Assembly: GCF_014650335.1 (NCBI RefSeq)
Contig: NZ_BMUT01000003.1
Span: 352,549 to 416,548 of the forward strand
DNA length: 64,000 nt
Direction of reading: 5' to 3'
Source of the DNA: Streptomyces hiroshimensis
GTDB lineage: Bacteria; Actinomycetota; Actinomycetes; Streptomycetales; Streptomycetaceae
Shown: positions 33,993-40,870 of the stretch, in pieces
Numbering within the stretch: position 1 is the first letter of the stretch
Layout: every line of letters begins with the position of its first letter
Made by a program: the position numbers and the translations under genes
Notes under the pieces: model-generated
Seen by the model: only the letters and a program-made list of their open reading frames with translations
Database searches by the model: none
What the model was told of the DNA's origin: nothing

Positions 33993-36497
33993 ATGCGGAC
34001 CATACGAATGCGAAGAACAATACGAATGCGAAGAACGAACGGCGCGGCCTTCGCTGCCACTACCACTGCCACTGCCGCTATCGCCCTGATGGCCCTCGCC
34101 GCCTCCGGCACCGCTGCGGTCCAGGCCGCGCCCTCGGACACCGGACAGCCCGGCACCACTCCGGTCACCTACCACGGCCTCACCCTCGACGTACCCTCTG
34201 GGTGGCCGGTCGTGGACCTGGAAAAAGGCCCGGACACATGCGTGCGGCTCGACCGCCACACGGTGTACTTGGGCCACCCCGGCACCCAGCAGTCCTGCCC
34301 CTCCCATCTGGTCGCGGACAAGACGGACGCCCTGATATTGGAGCCGATCACCGGAGCGGGCGGCCAGGACGTCTCCCATGCACTGCGCCTCCCCACCGGG
34401 GCCCCGATGCCGCACCGACTGCCGGTGACGTACGACCACGAGACGAAGGTCGCCGTCGAAGGCGCAGGAGTCATGGTCACGGCCTCCTACGGCACGTCCG
34501 GTACGACGATCGCCGCCGTCCTCGGCTCGGCCCGTCTGGACGCGAAGGCCAAGCCGACCCCCCTGCCCGGCAAGGCGGGCAGCGGCCTCGCGGCTCCACC
34601 GGTTGCCGCCGTCACGGCCGACAAGGGGTACACAGGGCCGGGCTTCGAGTCCTGCACCGCCCCTTCGTCCGCCGCGATGAAGACGTGGAAGGCCTCGTCG
34701 CCCTACGGGGCCGTCGGCATCTACATCGGCGGTCGCAAGCGGGGCTGTTCGCAACCGCAGCTCACCGCCGACTGGGTGCGCCGGCAGACCGCCGACGGCT
34801 GGCACCTGCTGCCCCTCTTCGTGGACCTCCAGGCCGGTGACATCTCTCCGGCCACCGCGGACGCGCAGGGCCGCGAGTCCGCGGACGCCGCCGTAGCCAA
34901 GGCGGCGGACCTGGGCCTGGGCCCCGGGACGGTCATCTACAGCGACATGGAGCACTACGACAACCGCTCCTACCGGGCCCGGGTCATCGACTACGTGTCG
35001 GGGTGGACCAGCCGCCTCCACGAACGTGGCTACCGCTCCGGTGTGTACGCGGGTGAAAAGAGCGGCATCCGGGACCTCGCCTCAGTGGCCGACAACGCCG
35101 ACTACGCGTCGCCCGACGTGCTGTGGTCGGCGAACTGGAACAAGACGGCCGATGTGTCGGACGCGTCGATGGGGCTTCCGGGCCCCGGCTACTGGCCCAA
35201 CGGGCGGCGCATCCACCAGTACGACGGCCAGGTGAACGACACCTACGGTGGTGTCACCCTCGCCATCGACCGCGACTACGTCGATATCGCCCCGGCCTCG
35301 GACCTGCCCACACCCGGCGGAGAAGACGGTTCGTCGCGTATCAAGGGCGACTTCGACGGCGACGGCCGGGACGACGTGGCCGTGCTGTACGACTACGGCA
35401 CGGAGGGCGGCATCAGCCGGTCCGCGCTGTGGACCTTCGCCGGAACCGGTGGCGGCTTCGGCAGCCCGAAGAAGGTGTGGGACAGCAACACGGCATCGGA
35501 CAGCTGGCGGTGGTCGGCCGCCAAACTGACGGCCGGCGACTTCAACGGCGACGGCAGGGCCGACCTGGCCGTCCTGTACGACATGGGCCGCACCGAGGAC
35601 GGCCGCAACCGCACCAAGCTGTACGAGTTCACCAGCAACGGCGGCGGCTTCAACAGCCCGGTCAAGGCATGGGACAGCAACGACGACCCCGTCAAAAGCT
35701 GGAACTGGAGCGCCGGCAAGGTAGTGGGCGGCGACTTCAACGGCGACGGCAAAACCGACATCGGGGTGCTGTACGACTACGGCCGGGACGACGACCGCAG
35801 CCGCACCGGCCTGTGGTCCTTCACCAGCACCGGTGCCGCCTTCACCAGCCCCAAGCTGGTGTGGGACAGCAATGTGGCCTCAGGCAGCTGGAGCTGGGCT
35901 GCGAGCAAGCCCGTCGCAGGGGACTTCAACGGCGACGGCAAGGCCGACATCGGCGTCCTGTACGACATGGGCCGCACCGAGGACGGCCGCAACCGCACCA
36001 AGCTGTACGAGTTCACCAGCAACGGCGGCGGCTTCAACAGCCCGGTCAAGGCATGGGACAGCAACGACGACCCCGTCAAAAGCTGGAACTGGGACGCCGG
36101 CAAGGTAGTGGGCGGCGACTTCAACGGCGACGGCAAATCCGACATCGGCGTGCTCTACGACTACGGCACGACCGACTCCGGCAACCGCACCGGGCTGTGG
36201 ACCTTCAACAGCACCGGCAACGGATTCGCCGGCCCGGCCAAGGTGTGGGACAGCGGCAATGATGCGGTGAAGAGCTGGAACTGGAACGCGAGCAAGCCGG
36301 TCGCCGGGGACTTCAACGGCGACGGCAAAACGGATGTCGGCGTGCTCTACGACTACGGCCGAACCGACTCCGGCAACCGCACCGGCCTGTGGACCTTCAC
36401 CAGCACCGGCAACGGATTCGGTACACCCCTCTTGGGCTGGGACAGCGCAAAGGATGCCGTGAAGAGCTGGAACTGGCGGACCAGCAAGGTGAGTTGA
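33993..36497 (+). CDS. secreted DUF1906/GH-like protein with six FG-GAP/VCBS repeats
   Basis: An 834-residue exported protein. The signal peptide has a duplicated n-region (RIRMRRT-IRMRRT) and ends near VQAA. Residues about 50-190 are an unrecognised domain (TYHGLTLDVPSGWPVVDLEK...). Residues about 207-432 match the DUF1906/Rv2525c-like TIM barrel: GYTGPGFESCTAPSS, YGAVGIYIGG, VIYSDMEHYDN, YRSGVYAG and RDYVDIAP, a glycoside-hydrolase-like fold often linked to cell-wall action. Six FG-GAP repeats follow. Blades 2 and 4 are 183-bp near-copies 384 bp apart. It starts 57 bases after the first array gene. Confidence 0.87.
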   Translation: MRTIRMRRTIRMRRTNGAAFAATTTATAAIALMALAASGTAAVQAAPSDTGQPGTTPVTYHGLTLDVPSGWPVVDLEKGPDTCVRLDRHTVYLGHPGTQQSCPSHLVADKTDALILEPITGAGGQDVSHALRLPTGAPMPHRLPVTYDHETKVAVEGAGVMVTASYGTSGTTIAAVLGSARLDAKAKPTPLPGKAGSGLAAPPVAAVTADKGYTGPGFESCTAPSSAAMKTWKASSPYGAVGIYIGGRKRGCSQPQLTADWVRRQTADGWHLLPLFVDLQAGDISPATADAQGRESADAAVAKAADLGLGPGTVIYSDMEHYDNRSYRARVIDYVSGWTSRLHERGYRSGVYAGEKSGIRDLASVADNADYASPDVLWSANWNKTADVSDASMGLPGPGYWPNGRRIHQYDGQVNDTYGGVTLAIDRDYVDIAPASDLPTPGGEDGSSRIKGDFDGDGRDDVAVLYDYGTEGGISRSALWTFAGTGGGFGSPKKVWDSNTASDSWRWSAAKLTAGDFNGDGRADLAVLYDMGRTEDGRNRTKLYEFTSNGGGFNSPVKAWDSNDDPVKSWNWSAGKVVGGDFNGDGKTDIGVLYDYGRDDDRSRTGLWSFTSTGAAFTSPKLVWDSNVASGSWSWAASKPVAGDFNGDGKADIGVLYDMGRTEDGRNRTKLYEFTSNGGGFNSPVKAWDSNDDPVKSWNWDAGKVVGGDFNGDGKSDIGVLYDYGTTDSGNRTGLWTFNSTGNGFAGPAKVWDSGNDAVKSWNWNASKPVAGDFNGDGKTDVGVLYDYGRTDSGNRTGLWTFTSTGNGFGTPLLGWDSAKDAVKSWNWRTSKVS
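34002..34037 (+). repeat. 18-bp tandem repeat in signal-peptide coding region
   Basis: ATACGAATGCGAAGAACA (34002-34019) is repeated with one change at 34020-34037. It duplicates the basic n-region of the signal peptide (IRMRRT twice). Confidence 0.85.
35571..36137 (+). repeat. two-blade duplication inside the DUF1906-FG-GAP gene
   Basis: 35571-35753 and 35955-36137 (183 bp each, offset 384 bp, i.e. two repeat units) differ at only two adjacent-codon positions (AGC versus GAC). Even synonymous positions agree, so the duplication or conversion is recent. Confidence 0.85.
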
Positions 36498-36530
36498 GTC
36501 CCACCTGTGAGACGTGGAGCACCCGTCGAC

Positions 36531-36556
36531 GCCCGTCCGGCCCCGGCCGGACGGGC
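36531..36556 (+). terminator. hairpin between second and third array genes
   Basis: GCCCGTCCGG and CCGGACGGGC pair perfectly (10 bp) across a 6-base loop, 34 bases after the stop at 36497 and just before the next ribosome site. It could terminate or attenuate transcription within the array; no U-run follows. Confidence 0.6.
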
Positions 36557-36579
36557 CCGTCACGCAATGGAAGGAAGAA

Positions 36580-38160
36580 ATGGACCCCTTGATGGGAAAG
36601 ACCCGCACACCCCGCAGGAAGGGCAGATGCGCGATCGCAGCGGCGGTGTCGGCCTCCGGCATGCTGCTGGCCCTGTCGGTCACCGCCGCCCCCGCCCAGG
36701 CCGCATCGCTCGCCACCTGGGAGAAGCTGGCCCAATGCGAGAGCAGCGGGGACTGGGGATACAGCCAGGGACCGTACTACGGCGGCCTGCAATTCCTGGA
36801 AAGTACGTGGGTGGCGTACCACGGAACGGACTATGCGCCATACCCCTATCAGGCCACCAAGGAAGAGCAGATCCGGGTCGCGCAACGGGTCCTCGATGAT
36901 GTGGGCGCGACGGCCTGGCCGCGCTGCGGAAAGAAGGTGGGGCTGGCCGACGACGACGCACGTCCGTTCCCCGACGCGCCGGATGACCAGGGGGCGGACG
37001 GCGCCTCCGCCCGGGTCGACGGCGACTTCGACGGCGACGGACGCGACGACGTGGCCGTGCTCTACGACTACGGCAAGGAGGGCGGTGTCAGCCGGTCCGG
37101 TCTGTGGACGTTCACCGGGAGCGGTACCGGCTTCGGCAGCCCGAAGAAGGTGTGGGACAGCGGGGCGGCCGGCTGGAGTTGGTCGGCCGCCAAACTGACC
37201 GTCGGCGACTTCAACGGTGACGGGAAGGCCGACATCGGGGTGCTGTACAACATGGGCGCGACCGAGGACGGCCGCAACCGCACCAAGCTGTTCGTGTTCA
37301 CCAGCAACGGCAGCGGATTCGCCGCCCCGGTCAAGGTCTGGGACAGCAACGACGACCCCGTCAAGAGCTGGAACTGGAACGCCGGCAAACTGACGGTCGG
37401 CGACTTCAACGGCGACGGCAAGGCCGACATCGGGGTGCTGTACGACTACGGCAAGACCGACTCCGGCAACCGCACCGCACTGTGGACCTTCACCGGCAAC
37501 GGCAGCGGATTCAACAGCCCGAAACAGGTGTGGGACAGCTCCACCGACCCGGTGAAGAGCTGGAACTGGACGGCGAGCAAGCCGGTCGCGGGCGACTTCA
37601 ATGGTGATGGCAAGGCCGATGTCGGTGTTCTGTACGACTACGGCAAAACCGACTCCGGCAACCGCACCGCGCTCTGGACCTTCACCAGTACGGGCAGCGG
37701 ATTCAACAGCCCCAAGCAGGCCTGGGACAGCCGGTCGGAGAGCTGGAGATGGTCGGCTGCCAAGGTGGTCGGCGGCGACTTCAACGGTGACGGCAAAACC
37801 GACATCGGGGTGCTGTACGACCTCGGCAGGAACGGCGACCGCAACCGCACCGAACTGTTCACTTTCGCAGGCAACGGCGCCGGCCTCGACGCACCGACAA
37901 AGGTGTGGGACAGCCAGGACGACAATGCGGTGAAGAGCTGGAACTGGAACGCGAGCAAGCCGGTCGCCGGGGACTTCAACGGCGACGGCAAGGCCGACAT
38001 CGGGGTGTTGTACGACTACGGCAGGACCGCCTCCGGCAACCGCACCGGGCTGTGGACCTTCACCAGCACCGGCAATGGATTCACCGGCCCCGGACTCGCG
38101 TGGGACAGCCGGAACGATCCCGTCAAGAGCTGGAACTGGAACATGAGCAAGGTCGGCTGA
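36580..38160 (+). CDS. secreted Rpf-type transglycosylase with six FG-GAP/VCBS repeats
   Basis: A 526-residue exported protein. AAGGAAG precedes ATG 36580 (ATG 36592 is an alternative). The signal peptide ends near APAQA|AS. Residues about 46-125 are a resuscitation-promoting-factor/transglycosylase domain: SLATWEKLAQCESSGDWGYSQGPYYGGLQFLESTWVAYHG, with the catalytic Glu in CESSGDW. Family members cleave the glycan strand of peptidoglycan and promote growth or spore germination. Six FG-GAP repeats follow from about residue 145. Bases 37246-37452 match the first array gene (33012-33218) at 206 of 207 positions. Confidence 0.9.
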   Translation: MDPLMGKTRTPRRKGRCAIAAAVSASGMLLALSVTAAPAQAASLATWEKLAQCESSGDWGYSQGPYYGGLQFLESTWVAYHGTDYAPYPYQATKEEQIRVAQRVLDDVGATAWPRCGKKVGLADDDARPFPDAPDDQGADGASARVDGDFDGDGRDDVAVLYDYGKEGGVSRSGLWTFTGSGTGFGSPKKVWDSGAAGWSWSAAKLTVGDFNGDGKADIGVLYNMGATEDGRNRTKLFVFTSNGSGFAAPVKVWDSNDDPVKSWNWNAGKLTVGDFNGDGKADIGVLYDYGKTDSGNRTALWTFTGNGSGFNSPKQVWDSSTDPVKSWNWTASKPVAGDFNGDGKADVGVLYDYGKTDSGNRTALWTFTSTGSGFNSPKQAWDSRSESWRWSAAKVVGGDFNGDGKTDIGVLYDLGRNGDRNRTELFTFAGNGAGLDAPTKVWDSQDDNAVKSWNWNASKPVAGDFNGDGKADIGVLYDYGRTASGNRTGLWTFTSTGNGFTGPGLAWDSRNDPVKSWNWNMSKVG

Positions 38161-38193
38161 GCCATTCATGTCGTACAGAAGAGAAGAGGAAGG

Positions 38194-40332
38194 ATGAAAT
38201 ACCGACTGAGAACGCTGCTCACTTCCCTGACAGGTGTGTGCGCCCTGCTCATTCCTGTGTATTCGGCGGCGGCGCAGGCGGCCGGGCCGGAGAAGGGGCG
38301 ATCCGCGGTATCCGCGGCCGCCGTACGGGGTCAAAGTCCGCCTGCGCTGCTCGCCGAGCCGGAACTTCGTGTCGTCTCCTGGAACATCTGCGGCGAGGCC
38401 GGCGGAGTGCGCGGTGAGGCCGGCTACTGCCCCTACCGCAACGATCCCCAGGCAAAGGCCGACCAGATCGCGCAGGTGGTCGCGGAGCGCAATGCCAACG
38501 CCGTCATGCTCCAGGAGGTGTGCGGCGAGGCGCCCGGCAGCCATATGGAGCGGCTGCGCGCGGCCCTGGGCAGCGGATGGTCGATCGCGCACGCCCCGGG
38601 AGCCCGCCCGGGCGGGACCGCTAACTGCCGGGGCGGGCTCAGCGGCACGCTGGGCGTGGGGATCGCGGTGAAGGGGAGCGTCACCGAGACCACCGCGACG
38701 AACACCGTGCCCGGGGGCGGCGACCAGCAGACCCTGCCCATCCTCTGTGTACGTGTCGAGGGCTGGTCGACCAGGATCTGCACCACCCACATCCTGTCCG
38801 ACCCCACCGACCCGCGCAGGCCGGGGCAGATCCAGAACGTGAAGAACGAGATCTGGCCGGACCGCTATCAGCTGGTGCTCGGTGGCGACTTCAACATGTT
38901 CCCGGACACCACCGAGCTCAAGCCGATCTCGGACGAATTCGACGAGTGCGACCGCCGCTCCTACGGCCCCGGCGACACGGTCAACGAGGTCACCCATCAT
39001 TCCTGGGACGAAAGGGGCGGACACGTATGGCGCAAGCGTGACCACATCTTCGCCTCGTGGGGGGAGGCGGGGAGCCAGTTCACCTCCTGCGAAGTCGACG
39101 GGATCCGGATGGACACCACCGAAAACGCGCCCAACAGCGGTCTCCCCAACGGGTATTCGGACCATGCGCCGATCGTCGGCTACCTCAAGCCGCCGCGGCA
39201 CCTGAGCACGTCCGGGGACTTCGACGGCGACGGCAAGGCCGACCTCGCGGTGCTCTACGGGCAGGGGAAGACCTCCGACGGTCACAACCGGTCCAGCCTG
39301 TGGATCTCCAACGGTTCCGGTACCGGAGCGGAGACCGGCTTCGCCGCGCCGCGCGAGGTCTGGGACAGCGGTGCCGACAGCTGGAACTGGTCCGCGAGCG
39401 CGCTGACCTCCGGGGACTTCGACGGCGACGGCAAGGCCGACCTCGGCGTCCTCTACAACTACGGCAAGGAGGGCGATCGCAACCGCACCGCATTGTGGGC
39501 CTTCAAGGGGATACCGAACGGCTTCGAGGCGCCCCGCAAGGTGTGGGACAGCCGCGACGACACGACCGTTCCCAGTTGGAACTGGTCCACGAGCAAGCTC
39601 GTCGCGGGCGACTTCAACGGTGACGGCAAGGCAGACGTCGGCGTCCTGTACGACTACGGCAAAACCACCTCCGGCAACCGCACCGGACTGTGGACCTTCA
39701 CCAGCAACGGCAGCGGATTCGGAAAGCCCCGTCTGGCGTGGGACAGCTCCACCGACCCGGTGAAGAGCTGGAACTGGGCGGCGAGCAAGCCGGTCGCCGG
39801 GGACTTCAACGGCGACGGCAAGACCGACCTCGCGGTCCTGTACGACTACGGCAAAACCACCTCCGGCAACCGCACCGGGTTGTGGACGTTCACCGGTACA
39901 GGCAGCGAATTCGCCAGTCCCAAGCAGGTCTGGGACAGCGGGTCGGAGAGCTGGAACTGGACGGCGAGCAAGCCGGTCGCCGGGGACTTCAACGGCGACG
40001 GCAAGGCCGACATCGGGGTGTTGTACGACTACGGCAGGACCGCCTCCGGCAACCGGACCGGGTTGTGGACCTTCACCGGTGGCGGCAGCGGATTCGGAAA
40101 GCCCCGTCTGGCGTGGGACAGCTCCGCCGACCCGGTGAAGAGCTGGAACTGGACCGTGAGCGAGCCGGTGGCCGGGGACTTCAACGGCGATGGCAGGGCC
40201 GACCTCGCGGTGCTGTACGACTACGGGAACACGGCCAACGGCCGCAACCGCACCGCGCTGTGGTCCTTCGCCGGCCGCGGCACGGACTTCGCCACACCGC
40301 AGGCGAACTGGGACAGCAGCACCACCCAGTGA
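38194..40332 (+). CDS. secreted endonuclease/exonuclease/phosphatase-fold enzyme with six FG-GAP/VCBS repeats
   Basis: A 712-residue exported protein with GAGGAAGG before ATG. The signal peptide ends near AAAQA. Residues about 60-335 form an EEP (DNase I-like) domain: RVVSWNICGE, VMLQEVCGE, LVLGGDFNMFPDT, KRDHIFAS and YSDHAPIVGYL give the Asn, Glu, Asp/Asn and Asp-His metal and catalytic set. This suggests a secreted nuclease or phosphodiesterase. Six FG-GAP repeats follow; the last is cut short after WDSSTTQ. Blade 5 shares rare codons with blade 6 of the transglycosylase gene. It is the last of the array, followed by a strong terminator. Confidence 0.9.
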   Translation: MKYRLRTLLTSLTGVCALLIPVYSAAAQAAGPEKGRSAVSAAAVRGQSPPALLAEPELRVVSWNICGEAGGVRGEAGYCPYRNDPQAKADQIAQVVAERNANAVMLQEVCGEAPGSHMERLRAALGSGWSIAHAPGARPGGTANCRGGLSGTLGVGIAVKGSVTETTATNTVPGGGDQQTLPILCVRVEGWSTRICTTHILSDPTDPRRPGQIQNVKNEIWPDRYQLVLGGDFNMFPDTTELKPISDEFDECDRRSYGPGDTVNEVTHHSWDERGGHVWRKRDHIFASWGEAGSQFTSCEVDGIRMDTTENAPNSGLPNGYSDHAPIVGYLKPPRHLSTSGDFDGDGKADLAVLYGQGKTSDGHNRSSLWISNGSGTGAETGFAAPREVWDSGADSWNWSASALTSGDFDGDGKADLGVLYNYGKEGDRNRTALWAFKGIPNGFEAPRKVWDSRDDTTVPSWNWSTSKLVAGDFNGDGKADVGVLYDYGKTTSGNRTGLWTFTSNGSGFGKPRLAWDSSTDPVKSWNWAASKPVAGDFNGDGKTDLAVLYDYGKTTSGNRTGLWTFTGTGSEFASPKQVWDSGSESWNWTASKPVAGDFNGDGKADIGVLYDYGRTASGNRTGLWTFTGGGSGFGKPRLAWDSSADPVKSWNWTVSEPVAGDFNGDGRADLAVLYDYGNTANGRNRTALWSFAGRGTDFATPQANWDSSTTQ

Positions 40333-40350
40333 CCCTGAGCCGCCGCACGA

Positions 40351-40384
40351 CGAGCCCCCTCCGGAGCCGACCGGCGGGGGCTCG
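40351..40384 (+). terminator. terminator after the FG-GAP array
   Basis: CGAGCCCCC and GGGGGCTCG form a perfect 9-bp stem with a 16-base loop, 18 bases after the stop of the EEP gene, followed by TT. It closes the four-gene array. Confidence 0.8.
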
Positions 40385-40870
40385 TTCGCCCTCTCGGCGG
40401 CGAACTCCCTTGCCCACAGAACTTTCCGGGTCCGACCAATGCCCGGGGGCTTCACCTCTGCCGTCCCGGCCGCATTGACGATAGCTCAGAAATCCCGTCG
40501 TGAAAATGTCGGCGACATCGCGGCGACCACCGTACGAGCCGCCGCACCGATTCCGGAGCGAGACCGGCGAGTGAATGTGAAGCACACCACACAGCGTCAG
40601 TTGGCTTGCGGATCGGGAGTGCGCATAGATTTAAGGCGTTGCGCCATCGCTCGCATTGCGCGCGCAATCGGTCGCCGGTAATTCAGTCAACCATTGAACA
40701 AAATGATTCAGTTGATCCTTAAACACAGTTGAGAGTCCGCCACTCGGCCGTCGACTTGGTGTCGGACGGCTCCTGCCCCTGGACGAGAAGCCTGCCGGGT
40801 TTCCCGAGCGCGCAGCAATCCCTGTTTCGACTCCCCTCCGTTTCCCCGTTCCCGGCCCGGAAGGTGCCTC
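40385..40870 (+). promoter_or_regulatory. 486-base regulatory region before the DUF6603 block, with AT-rich patch
   Basis: No gene is visible here. ATTGCGCGCGCAAT (40655-40668) is a perfect 14-bp palindrome. ATTCAGTCAACC (40681-40692) and ATTCAGTTGATCC (40705-40717) are direct repeats 24 bp apart in an unusually AT-rich stretch (TTGAACAAAATGATTCAGTTGATCCTTAAAC region). These are the strongest operator/promoter candidates for the large downstream block. Confidence 0.5.

Noticed and set aside
32772..40329. CRISPR-like array suggested by repeated units in this region
   Set aside because: The units are coding FG-GAP repeats with about 192-bp period and in-frame variation, not short repeats with unique spacers.
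36397..40455. 1352-codon minus-strand open frame across the FG-GAP genes
   Set aside because: It is a mirror of the GC-rich repeats, with Gly/Val/Ala-rich repetitive sense and no start signals. The plus-strand frames have signal peptides and domains.
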